This document shows, piece after piece, positions 27,868 to 37,203 of a DNA stretch of 50,382 bases. The position numbers and the translations under genes are program-made. Every line of letters starts with the position of its first letter. Positions within the stretch are counted from its first letter, which is position 1. The DNA lies in NCBI GenBank assembly GCA_947567625.1, contig CANONN010000024.1, forward strand, positions 1-50,382. Reading direction: 5' to 3'. This DNA is from an uncultured Roseburia sp. (GTDB taxonomy: Bacteria > Bacillota > Clostridia > Lachnospirales > Lachnospiraceae). Below the pieces are notes generated by a model, which searched no databases, was not told the DNA's origin, and saw only the letters and a list, made by a program, of their open reading frames with translations.

Positions 27868-27895
27868 TGACTTCATTTCTTTTTTTGTTATAATT
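27868..27895 (+). promoter_or_regulatory. Promoter of the rpmH-rnpA operon
   Basis: TTGACT (27868-27873), 16-base spacer rich in T, TATAAT (27890-27895), 39 bases before the rpmH ATG. Confidence 0.75.
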
Positions 27896-27934
27896 GAAAA
27901 TGATGTTTTTTAACGTAGAGGAGGTGGATAGAAT

Positions 27935-28069
27935 ATGAAGATGACATTCCAACCAAAAAAGAGACACAGAGCGAAAGTTCACGGCTTTCGGAGCAGAATG
28001 AGCACTGCAGGCGGAAGAAAAGTATTGGCTGCAAGAAGATTAAAAGGAAGAAAGAAATTGTCAGCTTAG
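27935..28069 (+). CDS. rpmH: 50S ribosomal protein L34
   Basis: A 44-residue, highly basic ribosomal protein with the standard sequence pattern [18 protein letters not shown] and [11 protein letters not shown] at the end. GGAGGT lies eight bases before the ATG. First gene of the rightward block, in front of rnpA as in most bacteria. Confidence 0.98.
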   Translation: MKMTFQPKKRHRAKVHGFRSRMSTAGGRKVLAARRLKGRKKLSA

Positions 28070-28100
28070 GCCACATCTTATGTGGTCTTTTCTTCTAATT

Positions 28101-28442
28101 ATGATGAATTTTTCAGAATCATTAAAGAAAAACAGGGATTTTCAGAATGTATATCGCAAGGGAAAGTCTTATGCAAATAAGTTCTTTGTGATGTACATTT
28201 TGGATAATCAGACAGAGCGTAATCGTATTGGTATATCAGTCAGCAAGAAAGTTGGAAATAGTGTTATAAGACATCATCTTACCCGTCTGGTGCGGGAAAG
28301 TTACCGGCTACACGAAGACATGTTTAATAGTGGTTTAGACATTGTAGTCATTGCAAGATCGACAGCGCGCGATATCTCTTATCGTGAAGTGGAGAGTGCG
28401 CTGTTGCATCTTGGAGGTCTTCACAAGATTATCAAAGATTGA
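28101..28442 (+). CDS. rnpA: Ribonuclease P protein component
   Basis: Protein subunit of RNase P, which assists the catalytic RNA in trimming tRNA 5' ends. About 113 residues with [20 protein letters not shown] at the start and the RNR-type signature [27 protein letters not shown]. Adjacent ATG codons at 28101 and 28104 are the likely start region; no clear ribosome site is visible and an upstream in-frame ATG at 28080 is less likely. Its stop overlaps a possible TTG start of yidD. Confidence 0.95.
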   Translation: MMNFSESLKKNRDFQNVYRKGKSYANKFFVMYILDNQTERNRIGISVSKKVGNSVIRHHLTRLVRESYRLHEDMFNSGLDIVVIARSTARDISYREVESALLHLGGLHKIIKD

Positions 28443-28459
28443 AAAGAAGATGGAATATT

Positions 28460-28669
28460 TTGAAAAGACTGTTTATTTTTCTGATTAAATTCTATAGAAA
28501 GTATCTCTCTCCGCTGAAGAGAATGAAGTGCCCTTATTATCCCACCTGTTCTTGCTATGGGTTACAGGCTGTGGAAAAATATGGTGCGGTGAAGGGCGGA
28601 GCTTTGGCTTTGTGGAGAATTTTAAGATGTAATCCTTTTTCAAAAGGTGGATATGATCCGGTTCCATAG
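28460..28669 (+). CDS. yidD: Membrane protein insertion efficiency factor YidD
   Basis: Small membrane-associated protein of 69 residues that aids YidC-dependent insertion. The family pattern is [35 protein letters not shown], with paired Cys, and [15 protein letters not shown] at the end. I chose the TTG at 28460, which gives the normal family length; a TTG at 28439 overlapping the rnpA stop is an alternative and adds seven residues. It lies between rnpA and yidC, its usual place. Confidence 0.92.
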   Translation: MKRLFIFLIKFYRKYLSPLKRMKCPYYPTCSCYGLQAVEKYGAVKGGALALWRILRCNPFSKGGYDPVP

Positions 28670-28683
28670 TGGAGGTATTGTAA

Positions 28684-29958
28684 GTGTCAGCTATGTTATT
28701 AACCGCATATGACGGCGCCATACTAGGGCCGATTGCGAAATTGCTTGGATGGTTGATGAACGGCATTTATTATCTGATGGCAAAGATAGGGTTGGGTAAT
28801 ATCGGTTTATCGATCATTGTTTTTACGATCATTATTTATATGCTGCTGTTTCCGCTCACTTATAAGCAGCAGAAGTTTTCTAAGTTACAGCAGAAAATGC
28901 AGCCTGAGCTTACTGCAATTCAGAAAAAGTATAAAGATAAAAAAGATCAGGCATCAATGATGGCGATGCAGGAGGAGACGCAGGCCCTCTATCAGAAATA
29001 CGGCGTTTCCATGATGGGCGGCTGTGGTACGATGTTGATACAGATGCCGTTGCTGCTCGCCTTGTATCGCGTTTTCTTAAATATACCGGCGTATGTAGGT
29101 TCTGTGAAGGACAGCTTTAGCAGTTTGGTGAGCGGCATTATGTCGATTCCGGGTTATCAGGATAAAATGACGGAGATTATGAACAACTTAAAGATATATG
29201 TTGCGCCGAGTCCCGATTTTACATCAACTGATACAACCGCGCTCTCCAATTCCATCATTGATATTGTGTACAAGCTCAATTCCAGCGGTTGGGAGACACT
29301 CAAGGAGACGTTTCCTTCCCTGACCAGTGTAATACAGGATGTACATGAGCAGGTATCAAAGGCGACAACGTTTTTGTGCTATAACATCTCGGATACGCCT
29401 TGGGATATGATTAAGACCAATTTTGCCGACCGCGCTTTCCTGTTGGTGATCGCGGCGTTGGCTATTCCGGTCATCTCTTACTTGACACAGGTATTGAACT
29501 TAAAGATGATGCCTGCGATGAATACAGGCGGCGACGGTTCTTCCGATCAGATGGCAAAACAAATGCAGATGATAAATAAGATTATGCCGATCACATCATT
29601 TGTCCTCTGCTTTACCGTACCCGTTGGTCTCGGTATTTACTGGATTGCCAGCGCCGTGGTTCGTGCAGTGCAGCAGGTGATATTGAACAAGCATTTTGAA
29701 AAAGTGAATCTTGAAGATATTATCAAGAAGAATCAGGAGAAGGCAAAGAAAAAGCGCGCGAAGATGGGTATCTATGAGAATCAGATTTCAAACGCAGCCA
29801 AGATCAAGACAAAGCAGATTGCGGAACCGGCCGGCACAAAGGAAAAAGAGGCCGAGCTGGAGAAGGCAAACGCTATGAAGTCCAATGCCAAGTCGGGAAG
29901 CATGGCGTCCAAAGCCAATATGGTCAAAGAGTTTAACGAGAGAAACAGCAGAAAGTAG
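28684..29958 (+). CDS. yidC: Membrane protein insertase YidC/OxaA
   Basis: Inserts and folds inner-membrane proteins, alone or with SecYEG. The 424-residue protein has five hydrophobic segments typical of Gram-positive SpoIIIJ/YidC1 and the YidC signatures LFPLTYKQQKFSKLQQKMQPEL and GCGTMLIQMPLLLALYRVF. There is an extended loop of about 100 residues between the second and third segments (GSVKDSF to DTPWDMI). The C-terminal tail is Lys-rich. It has no lipobox. The start is a GTG at 28684, eight bases after GGAGG. Confidence 0.95.
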   Translation: MSAMLLTAYDGAILGPIAKLLGWLMNGIYYLMAKIGLGNIGLSIIVFTIIIYMLLFPLTYKQQKFSKLQQKMQPELTAIQKKYKDKKDQASMMAMQEETQALYQKYGVSMMGGCGTMLIQMPLLLALYRVFLNIPAYVGSVKDSFSSLVSGIMSIPGYQDKMTEIMNNLKIYVAPSPDFTSTDTTALSNSIIDIVYKLNSSGWETLKETFPSLTSVIQDVHEQVSKATTFLCYNISDTPWDMIKTNFADRAFLLVIAALAIPVISYLTQVLNLKMMPAMNTGGDGSSDQMAKQMQMINKIMPITSFVLCFTVPVGLGIYWIASAVVRAVQQVILNKHFEKVNLEDIIKKNQEKAKKKRAKMGIYENQISNAAKIKTKQIAEPAGTKEKEAELEKANAMKSNAKSGSMASKANMVKEFNERNSRK

Positions 29959-29987
29959 GCGAAAGCCGGAAAGGATTTGGAGTAGTT

Positions 29988-30761
29988 ATGGAATATATCG
30001 AAATATCCGCTAAGACAGTAGAAGACGCAATTACGGAAGCGCTCGTGAAGCTTGGAACGACGAGCGATAAGTTGGAATATGAAGTGATCGAAAAAGGAAA
30101 TGCAGGCTTTTTGGGGCTGGGCCGCAAAGATGCGGTGATTAAGGTCCGCAAGAAAAATGATATTTTAGATAATGTCCAAGAATTTTTGGAACAGGTTTTT
30201 CGCGCGATGCAGTTGCATGTTGAGATTGGCGTAGAAAAGGAAGAGGATTCCAATATTATTAACGTAGAGTTAAAGGGCGATGAGATGGGAGTACTCATCG
30301 GTAAAAGAGGCCAGACGCTGGATTCTTTGCAGTATTTGACAAATCTTGTGGTAAATAAGAACGTCGAGGATTATGTGAAAGTCAAGATCGACACCGAGGA
30401 TTACAGAAAGCGTAGAAGAGAGACGCTGGAAAATTTGGCGAGAAATATTGCTTTTAAGGTGAGAAGAACCAGACATTCCGTTGATTTGGAGCCGATGAAC
30501 CCGTTCGAGAGAAGAGTGATTCATTCCGCGCTGCAAAACGACAAGTTTGTCACAACTCACAGCGAGGGTGAGGAACCTTATCGTCATGTTGTCGTCACCT
30601 TAAAGAGAGAGAGCAGGGGCGGCTATTACAATAACAATCGTGACCGACGCGAGTACCGTGGAAACCGTGAGAAGCGCGATTATCGCAATCACAGTGATTA
30701 CAAGGATTACAGTGAACAGAAAGAAACACCTGTACAGGAAGCTGGTACAGAGGAATCATAA
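29988..30761 (+). CDS. jag: RNA-binding protein KhpB (Jag/EloR)
   Basis: Cytoplasmic RNA-binding protein of 257 residues linked to cell elongation and division. Domains in order: Jag-N (1-50, GFLGLGRKDAVI), KH (about 85-150, VLIGKRGQTLDSLQYL), R3H (about 155-205, MNPFERRVIHSALQ). A low-complexity tail of about 50 residues rich in Arg, Tyr and Asn (GGYYNNNRDRREYRGNREKRDY) follows. GGAG lies six bases before the ATG. Paired with yidC as in most Firmicutes. Confidence 0.94.
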   Translation: MEYIEISAKTVEDAITEALVKLGTTSDKLEYEVIEKGNAGFLGLGRKDAVIKVRKKNDILDNVQEFLEQVFRAMQLHVEIGVEKEEDSNIINVELKGDEMGVLIGKRGQTLDSLQYLTNLVVNKNVEDYVKVKIDTEDYRKRRRETLENLARNIAFKVRRTRHSVDLEPMNPFERRVIHSALQNDKFVTTHSEGEEPYRHVVVTLKRESRGGYYNNNRDRREYRGNREKRDYRNHSDYKDYSEQKETPVQEAGTEES

Positions 30762-30776
30762 GCCTGGGGCAGAACA

Positions 30777-30830
30777 AAATCGTGCAGTATAAATCTGGTA
30801 TATCCATTTTGTACGGCACGATTTTTTGTC
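30777..30830 (+). terminator. Terminator after jag
   Basis: AAAATCGTGC pairs with GCACGATTTT across a 30-base loop, followed by TT and TTGT. It ends the rpmH-jag operon; the next gene, mnmE, begins about 210 bases later. Confidence 0.7.
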
Positions 30831-31041
30831 ATTTTAAGAAGTTTTTCAAATAAGGACTGATGCACAGTTTTCTTGTGTAAGAAAACGCAGCGGCTTCTTT
30901 CTAATTGTGGAAAAAGTAAAGAATGTTGCTTGTCTAGATTGTTTGTGCTTTATTTGTCAGATAAATTATGTTTTCCGTCAGTGGGCGTGAGTAATTCAGC
31001 AGGAATAAATAAATTTTCAGAGAGAGGGAGAATTGGAAACG

Positions 31042-32415
31042 ATGTATACGGATACGATCGCGGCGATTGCTACGGGAATGACCAACTCAGGAATCGGGAT
31101 TGTCAGGGTCAGCGGGAACGACGCAGTTGCGATAACGGATAAGGTATTTCGCATGAAAGGGAAGAGAAGTCTCTGTGAGATGGAGTCACATACCGTTCAC
31201 TATGGATATCTGTATGACGGGGAAGAAAAGATCGACGAGGTTATGGTGCTTTTGATGCGCGCTCCAAGAAGCTATACCAGAGAAGATACAGTAGAGATCG
31301 ACTGCCATGGAGGTGCCTATGTGGTAAAAAGAGTCCTGGATACGCTGATCAAATACGGGGCTCGCCCGGCGGAACCGGGAGAGTATACGAAACGCGCTTT
31401 TTTAAACGGGCGCCTTGATCTGTCACAGGCCGAATCCGTGATTGATCTGATTTCTTCCCAAAATGAATATGCGCGGAAAAGTTCTCTGTTACAGCTTTCC
31501 GGTCAGTTGTCCAATGAGATCAAAAAAATTCGGGGTGAGATTTTGCATGAGATCGCTTTTATCGAATCGGCGTTGGATGACCCGGAACATGTCAGCCTGG
31601 ATGGATATGGGGATAAGTTGACAAAAATTGTGGATAACCATATAGATCATGTGGAACGATTGTGGAAGAGCAGTGACAATGGAAGAATGTTGCGGGAGGG
31701 GATTTCGACTGTGATTGTCGGAAAACCGAATGTCGGAAAGTCCTCTATTTTAAACACGTTATTGGGCCAGGAGCGGGCGATTGTTACGGATATTGCCGGA
31801 ACTACGCGGGATGCGCTTGAAGAACAGATTAATCTTAACGGCATCCTCTTAAATATTGTGGATACTGCCGGAATCCGTGAGACGAGAGACGTTGTAGAGC
31901 AGATCGGAGTAGACCGCGCCAAACATTATCTGCGCAACGCCGATCTTGTGATTTATGTTGTCGATAGTTCTCTGCCGCTTGATGAAAATGATTATGAAAT
32001 TATGGAGCTCTTAGAGGAGCGGCGGGTGATTATTCTTTTAAATAAATCAGATTTGAAACAGATAACAACGGAAGATGAGTTGAAAAAGCATTTGGATAAA
32101 AAGATGATTGCTGTTTCGGCGAGGGAAAAAACGGGCATCTCAGATTTGGAAGAAGCGATTGGCCAGATGTTTTTTACCGGTGACGTCGCTTATAACGATG
32201 AAGTATTTATCACTAATACACGTCATAAGTATGCTTTACAGGAAGCGTTGCAGGCGTTAAAGCTGGTAAGGCAGAGCATTGACGACGGCATGGAGGAGGA
32301 TTTTTATTCGATTGATCTCATGCATGCCTATGAGGAGCTAGGAAAAATCATTGGCGAGGAAATCGGCGAAGATTTGGTCAATGAGATTTTCTCCAAATTT
32401 TGTATGGGGAAATAA
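31042..32415 (+). CDS. mnmE: tRNA modification GTPase MnmE
   Basis: With MnmG it forms the (carboxymethyl)aminomethyl group on U34 of certain tRNAs. The 457 residues comprise the folate-binding N-terminal domain (TIAAIATGMTNSGIGIVRVSG), a helical domain, an inserted G domain with GKPNVGKSS (G1, near 225), DIAGTTRD (G2), DTAGI (G3) and NKSD (G4), and the C-terminal CMGK with the conserved cysteine. The ATG at 31042 is likely; the TTG at 31035/31033 region is an alternative close to GGGAG. Confidence 0.95.
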   Translation: MYTDTIAAIATGMTNSGIGIVRVSGNDAVAITDKVFRMKGKRSLCEMESHTVHYGYLYDGEEKIDEVMVLLMRAPRSYTREDTVEIDCHGGAYVVKRVLDTLIKYGARPAEPGEYTKRAFLNGRLDLSQAESVIDLISSQNEYARKSSLLQLSGQLSNEIKKIRGEILHEIAFIESALDDPEHVSLDGYGDKLTKIVDNHIDHVERLWKSSDNGRMLREGISTVIVGKPNVGKSSILNTLLGQERAIVTDIAGTTRDALEEQINLNGILLNIVDTAGIRETRDVVEQIGVDRAKHYLRNADLVIYVVDSSLPLDENDYEIMELLEERRVIILLNKSDLKQITTEDELKKHLDKKMIAVSAREKTGISDLEEAIGQMFFTGDVAYNDEVFITNTRHKYALQEALQALKLVRQSIDDGMEEDFYSIDLMHAYEELGKIIGEEIGEDLVNEIFSKFCMGK

Positions 32416-32438
32416 GCTGTGGGCAAAAAGGCAACCTA

Positions 32439-32492
32439 GAAGCCGAAAGCCGGACTGTTGTGCAAAAAGAAACAGTTCAGCCTGAATTGTTT
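32439..32492. repeat. Remnant of family B repeat
   Basis: GAAGCCGAAAGCCGGACTGTT and AACAGTTCAGCCTGAA retain the ends of a family B element with the centre lost, giving a short hairpin between mnmE and mnmG. It may act as a weak terminator. Confidence 0.5.
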
Positions 32493-32606
32493 CTGTAAAA
32501 AGATTGGATGAATGTTTTTATGGCGAAAAGAAGGATGAAATGATATAATCTACAGGAGAGCAAAACAAAAGTAGATATTAAATTACGATTTAATCTGGAG
32601 TTAAAA

Positions 32607-34730
32607 ATGTCTAATACTTGTAATCAGAGCGGAAAAAAAGTACCATATATAACGGAAGAATACGATGTGGTTGTCGTAGGAGCAGGACATGCCGGTTGCG
32701 AGGCAGCTTTGGCCTGTGCACGGCTTGGATTGGAGACCATTATTTTTACGGTCAGTGTGGACAGCATTGCCATGATGCCTTGTAATCCCAATATCGGAGG
32801 CAGCTCAAAAGGGCATCTCGTGAGAGAGATTGATGCCTTGGGAGGACAGATGGGCATCAATATCGACAAAACGTTTATTCAGTCGAAAATGTTGAATCAA
32901 TCGAAAGGTCCTGCAGTTCATTCTCTGCGCGCCCAGGCAGACAAGGCCAATTATAGTATGGAGATGAGAAAAACGTTACAGGAGACAAAACATCTCACGA
33001 TACGGCAGGCGGAGGTCGCAGAGATTGTCACAGATGCGGATTTAAACTTGAATGGAGCAGATATCGTTCCAAGGACAGATGTGGATACAGCATCCGTTGG
33101 TGACAATTGCGCTTCAGGGACGGATGTGGATATGGCACCGATTGGTGACGATTGCGCTTTAGGGACGAATCAGGAAACAATGAGAAAGAAGGAGAGCGGG
33201 AGAGAGGAAGATTCTGTGCAGAAAATCGCGTCAACTGATGAGAAGCTACAGGGAATTGTGGGTGTGCGTACGGTTTCCGGCGGCTTTTACCGCTGTCAGG
33301 CGGTAGTACTCTGTACGGGGACTTATCTGAGGGCGCGTTGTCTGACCGGCGAGATGATCACGCACACCGGGCCGAACGGCTTACAGGCCGCGAATCATTT
33401 GACTGCTTCTCTGGAGAAGCATAATGTAGAAATGTTCCGCTTTAAAACCGGTACTCCTGCGAGAATAGACAGAAATTCCATTGATTTCAGTAAAATGGAA
33501 GAACAAAAGGGAGACGAGCGGGTGATACCGTTTTCCTTTACCACCGACCCGGATACGGTACAGATTGATCAGGTTTCTTGCTGGTTGACCTACACAAATC
33601 AGACAACACATGAAATTATCCGCAGCAATCTCGACCGCTCTCCGATCTATGCGGGAATTATTGAAGGAACGGGACCGCGCTATTGCCCTTCAATTGAAGA
33701 TAAGGTGGTGAAATTTGCCGATAAAGACAGGCATCAGATTTTTATTGAGCCCGAGGGAATCAACACCAATGAAATGTATGTGGGCGGCATGAGCTCTTCA
33801 CTGCCGGAGGATGTGCAGTATCAGATGTACCGCACATTGCCGGGGTTGGAAAACGCCAAGATCGTGAGAAATGCTTATGCGATCGAATATGACTGTATAA
33901 ACGCCAATCAGCTTTATGCGACTTTGGAATTTAAAAAGATCAAAGGTCTCTTTTCGGGAGGCCAGTTTAATGGAAGCAGCGGATATGAGGAGGCGGCGGC
34001 GCAGGGCCTTGTGGCCGGCATCAACGCGGCGATGTCTATATTGGGAAGAGAGCCTTTGCTGCTTGACCGGTCGCAGGCTTATATCGGAGTTCTGATCGAC
34101 GATCTGGTGACAAAAGAAAATCATGAGCCTTACCGCATGATGACGTCGCGGGCTGAGTACCGGCTGTTGCTGCGCCAGGACAATGCAGATTTGCGTCTGA
34201 CAAAGAAAGGATATGAAATCGGATTGATTTCAGAGGAGCGTTATGCGTATGTCTGTCAAAAAGAAGAACAGATCAGCGCGGAGGTCGCGCGCGTGTCCAA
34301 AGTAAAGATCGGCGCCAGTCAAAATGTACAGGAGTTGTTGCAACAGTATGGAAGTATACCATTAAGTTCCGGTACAACGTTGACGGAATTAATCCGCAGA
34401 CCGGAATTGAATTACGATAAATTGGCTCCCATTGATCGGGAGAGACCAAAGTTATCGGATGATGTGGCGGAGCAGGTCAATATTCACATCAAATACGACG
34501 GCTATATTTCCAGACAGATCAAACAGGTGGAGCATTTTAAAAAGCTGGAAAACAAGAAACTTGCCAAGGATTTTGATTATGATGCCGTGCCGAGCCTGCG
34601 CATAGAGGCGCGTCAGAAATTGAAGCTTTATCGGCCGCACTCGATCGGACAGGCTTCCCGCATCTCCGGTGTTTCGCCGGCAGACATCTCGGTTTTGTTG
34701 GTTTATATGGAAATGCGGCAGGGTACATGA
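32607..34730 (+). CDS. mnmG: tRNA uridine-34 modification enzyme MnmG (GidA) with an internal insertion
   Basis: FAD-dependent partner of MnmE. Features in order: the Rossmann motif [16 protein letters not shown] (21-36), [22 protein letters not shown] (59-80), [36 protein letters not shown] and MTSRAEYRL. At 707 residues it is about 70-80 longer than usual. The extra length lies near residues 143-214, in a surface loop position, and includes two tandem 15-residue units ([15 protein letters not shown] and [15 protein letters not shown]). No other feature is unusual and the frame is intact. It starts with an ATG 190 bases after mnmE. Confidence 0.95.
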   Translation: MSNTCNQSGKKVPYITEEYDVVVVGAGHAGCEAALACARLGLETIIFTVSVDSIAMMPCNPNIGGSSKGHLVREIDALGGQMGINIDKTFIQSKMLNQSKGPAVHSLRAQADKANYSMEMRKTLQETKHLTIRQAEVAEIVTDADLNLNGADIVPRTDVDTASVGDNCASGTDVDMAPIGDDCALGTNQETMRKKESGREEDSVQKIASTDEKLQGIVGVRTVSGGFYRCQAVVLCTGTYLRARCLTGEMITHTGPNGLQAANHLTASLEKHNVEMFRFKTGTPARIDRNSIDFSKMEEQKGDERVIPFSFTTDPDTVQIDQVSCWLTYTNQTTHEIIRSNLDRSPIYAGIIEGTGPRYCPSIEDKVVKFADKDRHQIFIEPEGINTNEMYVGGMSSSLPEDVQYQMYRTLPGLENAKIVRNAYAIEYDCINANQLYATLEFKKIKGLFSGGQFNGSSGYEEAAAQGLVAGINAAMSILGREPLLLDRSQAYIGVLIDDLVTKENHEPYRMMTSRAEYRLLLRQDNADLRLTKKGYEIGLISEERYAYVCQKEEQISAEVARVSKVKIGASQNVQELLQQYGSIPLSSGTTLTELIRRPELNYDKLAPIDRERPKLSDDVAEQVNIHIKYDGYISRQIKQVEHFKKLENKKLAKDFDYDAVPSLRIEARQKLKLYRPHSIGQASRISGVSPADISVLLVYMEMRQGT

Positions 34731-34767
34731 AATACGATTCATACAGAAGGTGCGGTTACAGAAAAAG

Positions 34768-35178
34768 ATGCGAATTTATGAGAAGGTGAAAAAGCGATGC
34801 GGTATATTGGTGATTGCAGTTGTCATTTGTATTATTTTTAGTCTTTTCTTTGGCTGGAAGATACCTGTTTATTTGCAGCTCTATCGAATCAATTTACCGG
34901 ACGGTTATGGAACATTAAAGACGAAGGTAATCTTATCGGATGTTTATACGCTTCATATCATCGGCGAGAGAGTCGTGAACGTTGATATGGAACTTGAGGA
35001 GTTCGAGCAGTATGTCCGAAGTCACAATACAGAGAAGCAGCTTGGACACATCATGATACTGCCATTTTTTCGTCCATGGGATGATTATGCTGTATTTCCA
35101 GATGCTTACGAGGATAAGGTGCCGGAGGAAGAAAAAGATCACTATTTTGTACTCCGTTATTACAAGCATTTACAATAA
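34768..35178 (+). CDS. Small single-pass membrane protein of unknown function
   Basis: A protein of 136 residues that I do not recognise. A basic N-terminus (MRIYEKVKKRCG) is followed by one membrane segment (ILVIAVVICIIFSLFFGW, about 13-30), and the rest is a soluble domain likely outside the membrane, with ELEEFEQYVRSHN and a C-terminal HYFVLRYYKHLQ. The frame runs upstream into mnmG, but ATG 34768 is the likely start. It sits between mnmG and rsmG, so it is probably co-transcribed; that place is normally empty. Confidence 0.7.
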   Translation: MRIYEKVKKRCGILVIAVVICIIFSLFFGWKIPVYLQLYRINLPDGYGTLKTKVILSDVYTLHIIGERVVNVDMELEEFEQYVRSHNTEKQLGHIMILPFFRPWDDYAVFPDAYEDKVPEEEKDHYFVLRYYKHLQ

Positions 35179-35258
35179 AATAATGGAGCAGGATAAAGAT
35201 TCGTTTGCTGTGTTATATATGGTATTGATTCACAAGAACAGATGAAAGTAGGAAAATT

Positions 35259-35987
35259 ATGTTTGTATATGATACAAAGATTTTTGAACGCGAATTGAAT
35301 CAGTTGCAGATTCGGTGTATGGATGTACAGTTGAAGAAGTTTTTGACTTTTTATGAGCTTTTAGTTGAGACCAATCAGGTGATGAATCTCACTGCCATTA
35401 CGGAATTTGATGATGTAGTCGAAAAGCATTTTTTGGACAGTTTATCCCTGCAGCGGGTGTATGATTTGGAGAAGGCGGCAAGAGAGCGTCGGACACTTCT
35501 GGATTTGGGAACGGGCGCCGGTTTTCCCGGTATTCCGATAAAGATAGCATATCCAGGTCTTCAGGTTACGCTGGTGGATTCTCTCAATAAAAGGGTTCAG
35601 TTTTTAAACCGGGTAACGGAAGCTTTATCGCTGGAGGGTGTGGAAACGCTTCATGCGAGGGCGGAGGAGCTGGCAAGAAACAAATTATATAGGGAACATT
35701 TTGACATTGTAGTGTCTCGTGCCGTGGCAAATTTATCCACATTAAGTGAGTATTGTATGCCTTTTGTAAAGGAGGGAGGATATTTCATTTCTTATAAATC
35801 TGCTGCGGTTGAAGATGAAGTAAAACAGGCGAAGAGAGCGATTGATCTTCTGGGAGGTGAGATTGCGGACATCCACAGGTTTGAGCTGGGCGAGCAAAAG
35901 CGTTCTTTCGTTGTTATTGAGAAAAAAAAGAAAACACCCAAGTCATATCCGCGCAAAGCGGGAACGCCATCAAAGGACCCCCTTTGA
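35259..35987 (+). CDS. rsmG: 16S rRNA (guanine-527 N7) methyltransferase RsmG
   Basis: SAM-dependent methyltransferase (GidB) of 242 residues that modifies G527; loss gives low-level streptomycin resistance in many bacteria. The SAM motif is LLDLGTGAGFPGIPIKIAYP (about 80-99), followed by VDSLNKRVQFLN and SRAVANLSTLSEY. AGGAAA lies six bases before the ATG. The last codons and the stop lie inside a transcription terminator stem. It ends the conserved mnmE-mnmG-rsmG group. Confidence 0.95.
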   Translation: MFVYDTKIFERELNQLQIRCMDVQLKKFLTFYELLVETNQVMNLTAITEFDDVVEKHFLDSLSLQRVYDLEKAARERRTLLDLGTGAGFPGIPIKIAYPGLQVTLVDSLNKRVQFLNRVTEALSLEGVETLHARAEELARNKLYREHFDIVVSRAVANLSTLSEYCMPFVKEGGYFISYKSAAVEDEVKQAKRAIDLLGGEIADIHRFELGEQKRSFVVIEKKKKTPKSYPRKAGTPSKDPL

Positions 35988-36001
35988 TGGCGTTTTCATT
36001 A
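35963..36001. terminator. Bidirectional terminator overlapping the end of rsmG
   Basis: AACGCCATCAAAGG pairs perfectly with CCTTTGATGGCGTT around ACCC, followed by TTCATTATTTT. The rsmG stop codon (35985-35987) is within the downstream arm. A convergent hydrolase gene ends at 35999, so the stem can serve both. Confidence 0.85.
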
Positions 36002-36958
36002 TTTTACGGAAGTATCGAGCAGTGCGTCCACAATATGAAGCAGCCGTTCCGGCATTTCTAATTGAGGCGTCAATCCGGCATTGGAGAGATAACTGGTCTC
36101 CAGATTCTTATTTAATCTGCGATAACTGTCCACAGCCGTAATGCTTCCTTTCATCTGGCTGCTCGCGATAATGGCCAGAGGAGTTTCCAGATTATTTACG
36201 GCGTGTCCGATCAAGTTGTCTATATAACCGATGGATAAACTTACCATCAGATATTTGCCATGGCTTTTTTCGAGATGAGCAGATTCGTAGTAAGCGTCCA
36301 GCATTTTTGTGGATACAAGCTGAGAATTGTAAAAATATTCTTTCCGCAGAATTTTTTGAATCTTTGTCTCTATGGTCTCCATGTTATAGAGAAATGTACC
36401 TAAAATCGGTGATTTTAAAATATATTTCTTCCATGTGTCAAGCCGGAATGACTTTTTGTGGCTGGTCTGTATGACCGGCGGGTTGATGGCAATTATTTTT
36501 TTGATGAGATGCCGGTGCATATTTGCCGCTAAAATTACGAACGATATGGAATGATTTGTCGTAATAACGGCCGGGCTTTCCTGAATTACATCTCTGATAA
36601 AATCAGTGATCAATTGAACATATAAGTAATTGGTGTAAGTGAGATAAGGCTTGTCGGAGCGGCCGCAGCCGAGCAAGTCGATGGTGTATACTGTGTGATG
36701 CTTTTCAAGCTTCTTTGCAAAACGGCACCACTCGTAGGAGGAACCGATGGGAGACAGATCGTGAACCAAAAGCACAGGAGAACCTGTTCCACATTTTTGA
36801 TAGTAGATTCGTCCGTTTTTCCAGTCATAATATTTCCCGTTGTCGGTGTTTAAGATATCCTTCATATTGGCAGTGTTTTCGATAAAACGATTGACTATAT
36901 GAATGGTACCCGCAGCACACGCAGTGAGGAACAATGCACGTTTGATACATTTTTTCAT
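35999..36958 (-). CDS. Alpha/beta-hydrolase-fold protein with atypical nucleophile motif
   Basis: A 319-residue protein with an N-terminal signal-anchor-like segment (RALFLTACAAGTIHIVNRF). The hydrolase fold is visible in VLLVHDLSPIGSSYEW (oxyanion strand), TVYTIDLLGCGRSDKPYLTYTN and a late DALLDTSV segment. The nucleophile elbow, normally GxSxG, reads TNHSISF: the serine is present but both glycines are not. Activity is therefore uncertain; substrate cannot be guessed. It is transcribed against the direction of replication, convergent with rsmG. Confidence 0.82.
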   Translation of the reverse strand: MKKCIKRALFLTACAAGTIHIVNRFIENTANMKDILNTDNGKYYDWKNGRIYYQKCGTGSPVLLVHDLSPIGSSYEWCRFAKKLEKHHTVYTIDLLGCGRSDKPYLTYTNYLYVQLITDFIRDVIQESPAVITTNHSISFVILAANMHRHLIKKIIAINPPVIQTSHKKSFRLDTWKKYILKSPILGTFLYNMETIETKIQKILRKEYFYNSQLVSTKMLDAYYESAHLEKSHGKYLMVSLSIGYIDNLIGHAVNNLETPLAIIASSQMKGSITAVDSYRRLNKNLETSYLSNAGLTPQLEMPERLLHIVDALLDTSVK

Positions 36959-37137
36959 AAGCAGAACCCTTCCCTCTGTTAGATATTGATTGTGGCAGTT
37001 TATGACGGTACTTGTGATAGATGTGGATATCTAGCCTTGTATCGCCAAATTTTCTATCTATTATATATTATAGCCTGTTTTAACCTGTTATACAAATCTA
37101 AAATGAAAAAGTTTTGGAATTGCGTATTTAATTTTTG

Positions 37138-37192
37138 TAACAGTTTAGCCTGTGGTTTCCCTGCTCTTTTGCATTACTGGCTGTGACTGTTA
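37138..37192 (+). repeat. Family B repeat, internally deleted
   Basis: TAACAGTTTAGCCTG to CTGTGACTGTTA, 55 bp, with both ends but a lost centre. It directly precedes a full copy. The 36959-37447 gap holds these two repeats and an AT-rich stretch, and no gene. Confidence 0.6.
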
Positions 37193-37203
37193 CTAATTTT
37201 TTG

